The translations under genes and the position numbers were made by a program. 64,000 bases of DNA from Ruminococcus sp. (GTDB lineage: Bacteria > Bacillota > Clostridia > Oscillospirales > Ruminococcaceae), in contig JAAVHJ010000004.1 of the NCBI GenBank assembly GCA_014799805.1, positions 88,025-152,024 of the forward strand. The letters run 5' to 3'. Shown in pieces: positions 26,593 to 34,699 of the stretch; position 1 is the first letter of the stretch, and every line of letters starts with the position of its first letter. The notes beneath the pieces were generated by a model. It saw nothing but the letters and a program-made list of their open reading frames with translations. It was not told the origin of the DNA and searched no databases.

Positions 26593-28413
26593 TTATTTTT
26601 TCTGCATAGATTTTAAAATTTTATGTGAAAGAATTTCTAGAATCCAGCCAATTATTATAATTGCTAATAAAATAAAAATATCTTGTCTAATATAAACAGA
26701 TTTATCTGTTACAAGTTTGTCAAGATATTTTTTCCCATATTCTGGTCTTTCCTGAAAAAATTTTCTAAATATCTCAACTTCTTCATCATAATCAATATTA
26801 TTAATTTTTTCACGGCTGAAACGTTCTCTTGTATCAAGCGTTACTTGCTTATAAGCAGAAACATATTCTGTTATTTTTTCGTCAACTTGTTCAGGAGCAA
26901 AAACAGTTTCGATAATTTCAATATAATTATCATAAAATTCTTTCTTGAAATCTTCATTATTTAGGAGATTATAAAACATTGTTACAAAACTTGCTTCTCC
27001 ACGATACATATTATTTAAGAGGTCGAAAGAAGCCCTATTTTTTTCTCCATTTAACCCAGTAGTCATATCAAGATCAAACAACATAAGACGCCATTTTCCA
27101 TCTGCATATGGTGTATTTGAATCAATTATTGTTGCTCTCCATACCTGCCAATTATTAAGAGATGTATATGTCCAATCCACATTATTTATATATGTTTCTA
27201 TTGCAATATAATCCATAAAATTTTGTATGTCAATTTCATCACATACTAGCTGGTAATTTTCAGGAATTGTCATATCCGCAGTGCTAGCCCATTCTATAAA
27301 ACTATAATAATCATTTGCAACATATTGCGAACCACACGCTAGTTCACTATTTTTTATGATTGTTACATTTTCCTTTTCTATTTCACAGTGGGACTGAATA
27401 TAGTAATCATCTTGTTTTTCTTGCATAAAATAAAATCCCCAAAATTCTCCATTAATAAAGAGTACACATGACTCTGTTCCTTGCATATTGCAAGCTCTTT
27501 TAGACACAATATCTTCTATAAAAGCATCACGAAAATGTAAACATTCATTATCGTTTCCAGCATTTCGGAGTGTTATTTTATCATATTTTTCAATTAAATT
27601 TCCGTTTTTATCAGTCAAATCATCTATAAAAGCATATCTCATTTTGGAATCACCATATTCTTTGCGTGCATAAAGACGAATAGATTTCTGGGCTATCCCT
27701 CTTGAAAAATGTCCAGCTATTCTTGCACCAACGTCAGTTGTATAAGCAAGTGTACCATTCTCAAAAACCTGAATACTAACAGGGAACTCGTTTTCTTCAC
27801 CATCTTTATTATAATTTGTAGGATATTTAATATTAAGTTTATTAGCATATTCTGAATGATAGATTTTTTCTAACCAATCATAATATTCACTGCCAATCAT
27901 ATATGCACCATTATCAGAATCAAATAAATAATCTCCATCTGTTGCAAGAGAAATTATTTTCATAGTTTTATAATACTCTGCCTGTTTGTTTATAAAATAG
28001 CTATGATAAGCTACATCGCTATATTCTCCAGAAGAAGTTTTACACACTGCTCTTATAATAGTACCTTTGTCAACATTGCTAGTTGCTCCAATATAATCTT
28101 CATAAAGTGTAATATCTGTAAGCGCACTATATTTATTAGATTCACTAGAATTATCATAGATATTAATTTTATCTGTATAAAGTATTGCAGTTTCAGAAGT
28201 TCTCGGGTCACTTCCATCAGTTGTATAATAAATAGCATTATTATTTTCGTCACTTAATTCAAGTTCAAATGCTTCATCATAGAAACCTGCTTCTACTGAA
28301 AAAACAGGCATATTTATTTTTTCTGATTCTGCAAAAGCTTGTATATTTGTAAATGAGAAGATAATTATAAATAGTAAAATAATAGAAATGCTTTTTTTGA
28401 TCGTTATTTGCAT
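26593..28413 (-). CDS. CotH-family protein with chitobiase-like N-terminal domain and C-terminal membrane anchor
   Basis: A 606-residue protein. After a signal peptide (about 1-28) comes a chitobiase C-terminal-type beta domain (about 33-110, with the AIYYTTDGSDPRTS signature), then a CotH kinase-like domain (about 140-530, with GHFSRG, KITLRNAG, FWGFYFMQEKQDDYY and LMLFDLDMTTG). A single transmembrane helix lies at about 578-598. CotH proteins are atypical kinases in spore coats; in ruminococci related proteins often carry dockerins. This one lacks a dockerin and is predicted to be membrane-held. It contains two GATC sites. Kinase activity is not proven by sequence. Confidence 0.82.
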   Translation of the reverse strand: MQITIKKSISIILLFIIIFSFTNIQAFAESEKINMPVFSVEAGFYDEAFELELSDENNNAIYYTTDGSDPRTSETAILYTDKINIYDNSSESNKYSALTDITLYEDYIGATSNVDKGTIIRAVCKTSSGEYSDVAYHSYFINKQAEYYKTMKIISLATDGDYLFDSDNGAYMIGSEYYDWLEKIYHSEYANKLNIKYPTNYNKDGEENEFPVSIQVFENGTLAYTTDVGARIAGHFSRGIAQKSIRLYARKEYGDSKMRYAFIDDLTDKNGNLIEKYDKITLRNAGNDNECLHFRDAFIEDIVSKRACNMQGTESCVLFINGEFWGFYFMQEKQDDYYIQSHCEIEKENVTIIKNSELACGSQYVANDYYSFIEWASTADMTIPENYQLVCDEIDIQNFMDYIAIETYINNVDWTYTSLNNWQVWRATIIDSNTPYADGKWRLMLFDLDMTTGLNGEKNRASFDLLNNMYRGEASFVTMFYNLLNNEDFKKEFYDNYIEIIETVFAPEQVDEKITEYVSAYKQVTLDTRERFSREKINNIDYDEEVEIFRKFFQERPEYGKKYLDKLVTDKSVYIRQDIFILLAIIIIGWILEILSHKILKSMQKK

Positions 28414-28627
28414 TTTTAAATTCCCCCTGTATAAGCAATATACAGTTACTATAACCTAAAAGTATATACTAATGCAAGTGCTTTTCGCTAGATTTTACAG
28501 TTTTTAAACAATTTTTATATACATATGATATAAAAAAAAAAAAAAATGTTGCATTTTTTGTTATTTTTGCATAAAAATTAATCTACCAAAAAAATTTTTG
28601 ATAGATTATAATTTTTTATTTTAAAAT

Positions 28628-29740
28628 TTAATTTTTATCCGAGCCAATAATTGCCCTTAAATGCTCTAATAAATCTCCGCCTGAAACAGAAATATTACCA
28701 ACGTTTTCACAAATTTTTTCAAGATATTCTAATTCTTTTAATTTGTAAAGTGTTTTATTTTCGTCCATAAGTTTCGCTGTATTTAATAGCGACCTTGTAG
28801 AAGCGACTTCTTCACGGCGTGTAATGACATTTGCCTGTGCTTTTTTTTCAGCCAACAAAACTGTATTCATAATGTCTCTTACATCTCCAGGAAGAATCAC
28901 ATCTTTAATGCCAGCATCCCAAACATCAATATATAATATATTGGCTTTTGGTTTCAGAATTTCTAAAATTTGTTTTGCAATTTTATCACGTTGTGCTAAA
29001 ATTTCATCCAGAGTACATTCTGCAACAAATTCACGTACTGTTAATTGCACAGCAGTTCTGAATTGTTCTTCATAGTCATCAATTTCTAAACAAGCTTTTA
29101 CGCAATCTGTTACTTGAAAATTACAAACAAAATTTAATCTGATACCGACTTTATCTTTTGTTAAAATTTCCTGCCCTGTAAGATTTAATAATCTTTTTTT
29201 CGTTTCAATATATCTTAATTGATATCTCGTTGAGCCATTCTGCCAAAAATAATAAATCCCTGATGTAAGCTCTTTTTCAAATTTTTCATTGATAAATAAC
29301 AAACCTTTTTGATTTTCAGAAATTCCCAATTTTGCCATGCAACCTGCTTTATAAAGATTTTCACAAAGCTGTGTATCTGCTGGAATTTCAGGATTTGTCA
29401 TGTCATAAAGCTGAAAACTATGATGTTCTGTAATTTCCCAGTAAATATATTTTCCAGATTTCAGAATCTCTTTAAAATGCCCATCTACTTCATGCACAGC
29501 AACTTGTTTATCGAGGACTTCCTGAATAATTACTTGATTTTTAAAATTTTCATCTTTTAAAAAAATATTTAACACTGTCATATCAAAACGACTTGTCAGC
29601 GGTTCTGAAATTTTCGTCACAAGAATTTGTTTATTATTACTTTGTATATAACTTCCTGCTGAGAGCATTTTTATAAAACGACCTTTTTTAATCAAAAATC
29701 CTCTTTCGGATTCACTAATTATGATTTTCTTAAATTTCAT
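28628..29740 (-). CDS. SPFH/band 7 (slipin-like) protein
   Basis: A 370-residue protein. The N-terminal half (about 1-170) is a repeated beta-rich region with ESERGFLIKKGRF and a second, similar ENQKGLLFINEKF segment. The SPFH core is at about 175-320, with GIRLNFVCNFQVTD, a LTVREFVAECTLDEILAQRD segment and WDAGIKDVILPGD. A short coiled tail follows. No clear N-terminal membrane helix is visible, which is unusual for this family, so membrane attachment may be peripheral. The start follows GGAGTGATAATTT. It is the second SPFH protein in the window and has an exceptionally long leader. Confidence 0.83.
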   Translation of the reverse strand: MKFKKIIISESERGFLIKKGRFIKMLSAGSYIQSNNKQILVTKISEPLTSRFDMTVLNIFLKDENFKNQVIIQEVLDKQVAVHEVDGHFKEILKSGKYIYWEITEHHSFQLYDMTNPEIPADTQLCENLYKAGCMAKLGISENQKGLLFINEKFEKELTSGIYYFWQNGSTRYQLRYIETKKRLLNLTGQEILTKDKVGIRLNFVCNFQVTDCVKACLEIDDYEEQFRTAVQLTVREFVAECTLDEILAQRDKIAKQILEILKPKANILYIDVWDAGIKDVILPGDVRDIMNTVLLAEKKAQANVITRREEVASTRSLLNTAKLMDENKTLYKLKELEYLEKICENVGNISVSGGDLLEHLRAIIGSDKN

Positions 29741-30161
29741 AAATTATCACTCCATTTCGCTAAGCTCTGATTGTAACAGTCCAGCGACGGCAAAGGCTTT
29801 TAGAATGATTAAACTATTTGCGGAAGTAGAACCTGACAGCACACTTTGGCAAATAGCTAATAAATCGGTATCCAGCATTCGACAAGGTCGAAGGACTGTT
29901 TTCTTGCATATATTTTATACAAGAAAAATCAGATTGCAATTTTTGTCATTTTGGTGAAAATGATAAGATAAACGGAATCGAACCGCACAAAAAATATAAA
30001 TTTTTTGCCCAAAAGTCAAAGTATCTACTAGAGATAGTTTGTATTGTAGCGAGATGATAAATCCTCTCATGAGAGATTTTTCAGTGATAGATAGATACAT
30101 TACGGCAAAGCCTCATGTAATTTTATGCTATTCAGAAACATAAATCAGCAAAAAATCTCAT
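29741..30161 (-). ncRNA. Candidate structured 5' leader or small RNA upstream of the SPFH gene
   Basis: This gene-free stretch of about 420 bases runs from a strong minus-strand promoter to the SPFH start codon. The promoter-proximal part (30159-30073) forms a three-way junction: closing arms GAGATTTTT/AAAAATCTC, a hairpin TTTATG/CATAAA (30144-30122) and a hairpin TACAT/ATGTA with inner GGC/GCC (30119-30096). The distal part is a nested stem: CAGTCC/GGACTG (29898-29893 with 29782-29777), GAATG/CATTC (29880-29876 with 29807-29803) and CTATTTGC/GCAAATAG (29856-29849 with 29821-29814). The nonamer CTTTGCCGT occurs in both parts. It matches no riboswitch family that I know. It could be a leader that controls the SPFH gene or a separate RNA. 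Confidence 0.5.
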
Positions 30162-30166
30162 TTTTT

Positions 30167-30195
30167 ATTATAACATACAAATTATATTTTGTCAA
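30167..30195 (-). promoter_or_regulatory. SigA-type promoter for the structured leader
   Basis: On the minus strand a consensus TTGACA (30195-30190), a 17-base spacer and a consensus TATAAT (30172-30167). This is the best promoter match in the gene-free region. Confidence 0.75.
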
Positions 30196-30530
30196 GAGTT
30201 AAAAAAAACTGACATGATTTTATTTTTCAACTTGCTATTTGTGAAAAATCACCAAAATTTGACACGACATAATTCGACAAAAATTTAAATAGTTTTGACA
30301 AAATTTATTTTCCTATCTGTAACACCTTGCCAGTGGTTTGTTAGTGTTTTGTTTTAAATGTAATTGAAATGTAATTAATTCGTGAAAAAAGCAGTATTTT
30401 TAATAAATCAATTCATGATTAATTCATATTTGCTGTTTTTATTTTTGTGCAATTTTACCTTATTAAGTGCAAATTTACCCATGTTTATTGTGATGTTTAT
30501 AGAATCTTTGTAAAAATTGCCTAAAAAGGC
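30196..30530. other. Gene-free spacer between divergent promoters
   Basis: About 335 bases of A/T-rich sequence. I see no convincing open frame, tRNA or terminator. The tetramer series TTTTGACA occurs in several phases, and there is a long ATTAATTC-rich stretch around 30370-30425. It probably carries only regulatory sequence for the divergent genes. Confidence 0.4.
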
Positions 30531-30559
30531 TTGCCAATTTGCAAAAAATATGCTATGAT
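30531..30559 (+). promoter_or_regulatory. SigA-type promoter for the SleB-like gene
   Basis: TTGCCA (30531-30536), a 17-base spacer and TATGAT (30554-30559), about 58 bases before the chosen ATG. Confidence 0.65.
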
Positions 30560-30617
30560 AAGGTTGACCCTAAGAAAGGGAAAACATTCTATTATCATGA
30601 CAGAAAGGAATACTTCA

Positions 30618-32006
30618 ATGAAAAAATCAAAAGTTGCAGCAATTACAATAGGTATAATTGCTTCTTGCTTATTTGGAAGTTATATGATTGCAGATGCTTC
30701 AACAGTAACATTAGATGACAGTACAACAGGTACACCAGAAAACCCAAAGCCAATTAGTACAACAAAAACTAATAAAATTGTCTCTGCAAAAACCTCTATC
30801 AAAACTTCCCCCACAGGTATAAAGAAAACTGCAATTAAAATCCGTAACAAAAAGCTTGCAGTTGCCCCAGAAAAAGACACTCCTACAGAAAAAGTTGTTA
30901 CTAAAACAGTATCTACAACAGCTCCTGTAGAAGATAGTAAAAATATTGAAACTCAGACAACAACGACAACCAGAATTTTTGTCAAATCCATTAGTACTTC
31001 TTCTGAACCTAAAAAATCTGTATCACAGAATTCAGAAAATCCAGAAATAGTTACAATGCCAGTTATCACAACTGCACCAACAGAAATAATTGAACCAGTA
31101 ACAGAACCAACTGAACCAGAAATAATTGAAGAAGTAACAATTACAGAACAGCCAGTACAGACAACAGCAGAAATTTCTACAACACCTGCTACAACAACTA
31201 GTGTTGAAACAACAAAAAAAGCGAAACCTAAGGCAACTACAAAAGCTGAAACAACGCCTAAAAAGAAAACCACTACTACAGCTTCAACTACTTCTACAAC
31301 AAAAGCTACTACAACTACTACAACGACAACTACTACTACATCAACAACGACAACTACGACAACTACTTCTGAAGAAACAACAACGACTACCACCACAACA
31401 CCCGAACCAATTATCACAACAGTTGAAACAGTTGTTACCATTCCAGTGATACAAGATTCAGAAATTATTGACGTTTCTGAAATTTATTTAGATGATATTT
31501 TAGGTTCAGGATTTACAGAAACTTCTATGACAGTAGAAGAAATGATTCCTGAAGAAATACCAGAAATGATTCCAGAAGAAGCACCAGAAATAATTCTGGA
31601 AGAAATTTCAGAAATCATTCCAGAATTAGACGAATCAGAAGAAATCATTGCAATCGTGGATACAAGCCGTTCTGTTTCTGACAGTGATTATATTCTGCTC
31701 TGTAACGCTGTTGCACATGAAGCGGGTTCTGATGTGATTACAATTGAAAATAAGGCGAAAGTTGTAGAAGTAATTATGAACCGTGTAGATTCTGCTAATT
31801 TCCCGAATACAATCTATGCAGTCATTACGCAGAAATCTCAATTCAGTGGTTCTTCCTCTTATGCAAATCTGGGAACATATTCCAGCAAAGTAACGCAAAA
31901 TGTAAAATCTGCTGTTGATTTATATTTATCTGACCCGTCCGCATATAATCATGGTTATTTATATTTTTATGGTGACGGCTCACAGAATCATTTTAGTCAA
32001 TATTAA
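30618..32006 (+). CDS. Secreted SleB/CwlJ-family cell-wall hydrolase with long Thr-rich stalk
   Basis: A 462-residue exported protein. The start is ATG 30618 (MKKSKVAAITIGIIASC) behind GAAAGGA; the frame opens earlier inside the promoter. After the signal peptide, residues about 30-290 are low complexity, rich in Thr, Pro, Glu and Lys, with near-pure Thr runs encoded around 31290-31400. A Glu/Ile/Pro-rich repeat follows (about 315-345). The C-terminal 110 residues are a hydrolase_2 (SleB) domain with the putative catalytic Glu in VAHEAGS, plus VVEVIMNRV and the SQFSGSSS segment. Spore-cortex enzymes of this family act as lytic transglycosylases; here the long stalk suggests a wall-spanning vegetative or spore enzyme. 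The stalk resembles that of the M23 protein. Confidence 0.85.
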   Translation: MKKSKVAAITIGIIASCLFGSYMIADASTVTLDDSTTGTPENPKPISTTKTNKIVSAKTSIKTSPTGIKKTAIKIRNKKLAVAPEKDTPTEKVVTKTVSTTAPVEDSKNIETQTTTTTRIFVKSISTSSEPKKSVSQNSENPEIVTMPVITTAPTEIIEPVTEPTEPEIIEEVTITEQPVQTTAEISTTPATTTSVETTKKAKPKATTKAETTPKKKTTTTASTTSTTKATTTTTTTTTTTSTTTTTTTTSEETTTTTTTTPEPIITTVETVVTIPVIQDSEIIDVSEIYLDDILGSGFTETSMTVEEMIPEEIPEMIPEEAPEIILEEISEIIPELDESEEIIAIVDTSRSVSDSDYILLCNAVAHEAGSDVITIENKAKVVEVIMNRVDSANFPNTIYAVITQKSQFSGSSSYANLGTYSSKVTQNVKSAVDLYLSDPSAYNHGYLYFYGDGSQNHFSQY

Positions 32007-32072
32007 TTTGATATTTATAAAAATAAGGCATGTTAATTTTTTGATGCCTTATTTTTTTGCCTAAAAAAACTA

Positions 32073-32101
32073 TTGACATTCAATAAAATATATGATATAA
32101 T
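32073..32101 (+). promoter_or_regulatory. SigA-type promoter for the TM2 protein gene
   Basis: Consensus TTGACA (32073-32078), a 17-base spacer and consensus TATAAT (32096-32101). Confidence 0.75.
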
Positions 32102-32158
32102 ATTTCTATTAGTATAAACAAAAGATATGTATATTATTGTCATGACGGGAGGATACTT

Positions 32159-32812
32159 ATGGAAACACAAACAAATGGAACAGTAAATTTGGACAAGCAA
32201 ACAAATGGAAACGTTCCGCCAAATTCTAACCAACAACCAAATTTTAACCAACAACCAAATTTTAACCAACAACCAAATTTTAACCAGCAACCAAATTTTA
32301 ACCAACAACCAAATTTTAACCAACAACCAAGTTTTAACCAACAACCAAATTTTAACCAGCAACCAAATTTTAACCAGCAACCAAATTTTAACCAGCAATC
32401 AAATTTTAATCAGCAAACACCTAATATACCGACAAAGTTTTGTAAACATTGTGGTGCAAAGATTCCTGTTGATGCTGTTATCTGCACAGCATGTGGCAGA
32501 CAGGTTGAATCCTTAGGTGGTGCGAATCAGGCACAACCACAAATTGTAATTAATAATTCCAGTCAAAGTACAAGTAGTGCTAGTGCAAGTGCTAGTGCAT
32601 CAGTGAATGCAGGAGCGAATGGAAAAGCAAAAAATAAATGGACTGCATTCTTGCTTTGCTTATTCTTAGGCTGGGCAGGTGGCCATAAATTTTATGAAGG
32701 CAAAATTGTATGGGGCATTATTTACTTATGTACATTCGGATTATTCTATATTGGTTGGATAATTGACTTAATAATACTTCTTACAAAACCAAATCCCTAT
32801 TATGTAAAATAA
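32159..32812 (+). CDS. Zinc-ribbon TM2-domain membrane protein with Gln/Asn hexapeptide repeats
   Basis: A 217-residue protein. Residues about 24-83 are ten near-perfect copies of NQQPNF. A zinc ribbon (about 94-117, KFCKHCGAKI and ICTACGRQ) follows, then a short Ser/Ala repeat (about 138-153). The C-terminal TM2 domain (about 160-217) has two membrane helices and the GWAGGHKFYEG turn. TM2 proteins are membrane proteins of largely unknown role. The repeat region is Q/N-rich and predicted to be disordered. The start at ATG 32159 follows GGGAGG. Confidence 0.8.
   Translation: METQTNGTVNLDKQTNGNVPPNSNQQPNFNQQPNFNQQPNFNQQPNFNQQPNFNQQPSFNQQPNFNQQPNFNQQPNFNQQSNFNQQTPNIPTKFCKHCGAKIPVDAVICTACGRQVESLGGANQAQPQIVINNSSQSTSSASASASASVNAGANGKAKNKWTAFLLCLFLGWAGGHKFYEGKIVWGIIYLCTFGLFYIGWIIDLIILLTKPNPYYVK
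32228..32407 (+). repeat. Ten tandem 18-bp repeats inside the TM2 gene
   Basis: The unit AACCAACAACCAAATTTT is repeated ten times with a few single-base changes, encoding NQQPNF. The unit length is a multiple of three, so copy-number change keeps the frame. The repeat is also open in other frames, which makes false reading frames on both strands. Confidence 0.92.
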
Positions 32813-32835
32813 TAAAACTAAAATAAATAATAACT

Positions 32836-32882
32836 AAAACCACTGTATTGTATGTTTTAATCAATACAGTGGTTTATTTTAT
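32836..32882. terminator. Bidirectional terminator between the TM2 and symporter genes
   Basis: AAACCACTGTATTG and CAATACAGTGGTTT are 14-base complementary arms with an 11-base loop, and T-runs follow on both strands between convergent genes. Confidence 0.8.
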
Positions 32883-34162
32883 TTTTTCTGATATTTGCCA
32901 TATAATAATAAAATTGCTGGTAAATTACAATATGCCATGCAAGCATTGGCAATATCTGCTAGCGTCCAGACAAGTTCTAATTGCATAACAGCTCCAATTG
33001 CAACTGCAATACAAAATAAACTTTGATAAAATTTTATATTTGCATGTTTGCCAAGTGTTTGAAAAGCACTTGCTCCACAATAAGACCAGCCTATTAGTGT
33101 ACAGAATGCAAATAATGCAATCATTGGCGGGAGAATAAAATCTGCAATATTGCCTAATCCGATACGAAATGCTGATAATACTAAAATAGCACCATCTTGA
33201 TTGGAATCTAATGCCCCTGTACAAAGAATGACCAAAGCTGTTGCTGTACAACATAAAAACGTATCTACAATGACTTCTAACATGCCACAAAGTCCTAAAA
33301 ATTCTGGCTGGTTACTATCTGCTTCACCGTGTAATAAACCACTGCTACCTAGACCAGCTTCATTAGAAAATACACCCCGTCTAATTCCAACAGAAATTGC
33401 TTGCCGAACAGTAATTCCACTAATGCCACCACTGATTGCAGAGATGCCAAAAGCTTCTTGAAAAATAGATTGCAAAGCATTTCCTAAATTAGCACGGCAA
33501 TTCCAAATAATCAGCAAAGCCGATAATAAATAAATACCAGATAAAACAGGAATCAAAATACTTGTCACTGTTCCGATACGCTTCGCACCACCGAAAATAA
33601 TTACACTTAATAAAATTGCTGTAACAATGCCAGTCCATAATGGCGGAATAGAAAAACTTTCTTGTAAGCTCTGTGCCATTGCATGACTTTGTGTCATATT
33701 GCCCATGCCAAAAGATGCCCCCACACAGCAGACAGCAAAAATTTTTGCAAGTTTCGGACTATGTAAGCCATATCTTAAATAGGCAATTGCACCAGAGCAA
33801 TTTTTTGTTCTATAATGACAGCTTAACACATTTTCAGCATAAATTAACCCCATGCCTAATAATGCTGCTATCCACATCCAGAAAATTGCCCCTGCACCTC
33901 CAAGCGTTAATGCAGTTGCCACACCAACAATATTCCCTGTTCCCATTGCAGCCGCCAAAGATGTCATACATGCCTGAAATGGTGAAAGCTGATGATTTGT
34001 ATCAGAATGATTTCTGATATTTTTTTTAGCATATAATAATCGAAAGCTTTTTAAACATGCAAATTTGTGAGATACCAGACAAAACAAACCCATTGCTAAT
34101 AAAAGTCCTGTTAAACCTCCTCCCCATAATACTTGATTGACACTTGTGAAAAAATTCAGCAT
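32879..34162 (-). CDS. Alanine/glycine:sodium symporter (AGCS family)
   Basis: A 427-residue integral membrane transporter. The start is ATG 34162 (MLNFFTSVNQVLWGG) behind AAAGGAG. AGCS motifs visible are FQACMTSLAAAMGTGNIVGVATA (near 65-85; shown here as the GTGNIVG core), GGAGAIFWMW and GVFSNEAGLGS. About ten to eleven hydrophobic segments are predicted. It would import alanine or glycine with sodium. It stands alone on the minus strand. Confidence 0.92.
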   Translation of the reverse strand: MLNFFTSVNQVLWGGGLTGLLLAMGLFCLVSHKFACLKSFRLLYAKKNIRNHSDTNHQLSPFQACMTSLAAAMGTGNIVGVATALTLGGAGAIFWMWIAALLGMGLIYAENVLSCHYRTKNCSGAIAYLRYGLHSPKLAKIFAVCCVGASFGMGNMTQSHAMAQSLQESFSIPPLWTGIVTAILLSVIIFGGAKRIGTVTSILIPVLSGIYLLSALLIIWNCRANLGNALQSIFQEAFGISAISGGISGITVRQAISVGIRRGVFSNEAGLGSSGLLHGEADSNQPEFLGLCGMLEVIVDTFLCCTATALVILCTGALDSNQDGAILVLSAFRIGLGNIADFILPPMIALFAFCTLIGWSYCGASAFQTLGKHANIKFYQSLFCIAVAIGAVMQLELVWTLADIANACMAYCNLPAILLLYGKYQKK

Positions 34163-34255
34163 AAATACTCCTTTCTGCATAATATACTTGCAATTATATT
34201 CTAGTTTATGCTATAATATATCATAATCATATGACAGAAAAGGGAGAGTTTTGCA

Positions 34256-34699
34256 TTGAAAGAATATTATGCTGATTTTTCAGCGATGAAATTATTACAG
34301 ATAATTATTTTTTTGCTTGCTATTATTTTGATTCTTGCGAGTATTTTTATTTTTTTCAGATTAAAAATTATCATGTGGATTTGTATTAGTATTTTTATTA
34401 TCATAGCAATTATTATAAATTATATATGCCTGCCGTTGTATTTTAAAACTCTGAAATATACGATTACAGCAAATCAGATTACACTTCGGCAAGGAATTTT
34501 CTTTGTGCATGAACAGTCTATTAAATTACAGTCTGTGCAGTTTGTACAGTTTATCACTGGCTTTCATGGCATGTTTGGCTTAAATTTTATCATACTATAT
34601 GTCTATGGGGGCAGTATGATGATTTTCTTTATGAAAAAGCAAGACCGTCAGGAATTAACAGAATTTTTACAAAGAAAGGGTATTTTCCATGCACCGTGA
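34256..34699 (+). CDS. Bacterial PH-domain membrane protein (YdbS-like)
   Basis: A 147-residue protein with two N-terminal membrane helices (about 13-65) and a C-terminal bPH_2 (DUF304) domain (about 68-145) with LKYTITANQITLRQG and the QSVQFVQ segment. The start is TTG 34256 behind AAGGGAG. It overlaps the next gene by 11 bases, as in ydbS-ydbT of Bacillus. The molecular role is unknown; Bacillus YdbS/YdbT have been linked to tolerance of some antimicrobials. Confidence 0.8.
   Translation: MKEYYADFSAMKLLQIIIFLLAIILILASIFIFFRLKIIMWICISIFIIIAIIINYICLPLYFKTLKYTITANQITLRQGIFFVHEQSIKLQSVQFVQFITGFHGMFGLNFIILYVYGGSMMIFFMKKQDRQELTEFLQRKGIFHAP

Noticed and set aside
22235..28413. Insertion sequence or transposase explaining the secreted-protein block
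   Set aside because: No transposase, terminal inverted repeats or target duplications were visible at its edges.
29721..29957. Small plus-strand open frame of 78 codons
   Set aside because: No ribosome binding site, no recognisable motif, and it overlaps the leader and start of the SPFH gene.
29971..29984. A T-arm-like GGTTCGATTCC segment on the minus strand, suggesting a tRNA or tmRNA
   Set aside because: No D-arm or anticodon stem fits upstream, the acceptor strands do not pair, and no tmRNA tag frame with the usual Ala-Leu-Ala-Ala ending was found. Kept only as part of the unassigned structured leader.
29787..30112. The GGCAAAG(C/G)C motifs on the plus strand as a cyclic-di-GMP (GEMM) riboswitch
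   Set aside because: The other conserved blocks of that riboswitch are missing and the strong promoter is on the opposite strand.
30953..31441. A Val-rich open frame on the minus strand opposite the Thr-rich stalk
   Set aside because: It is the antisense shadow of Thr codons (ACN reads as valine-type codons) and has no start signal or homology.
32033..32516. Long open frames on both strands in the 18-bp repeat region
   Set aside because: They arise because the repeat has no stop codon in several frames; only the frame with zinc ribbon and TM2 domain has a promoter, a ribosome binding site and conserved domains.
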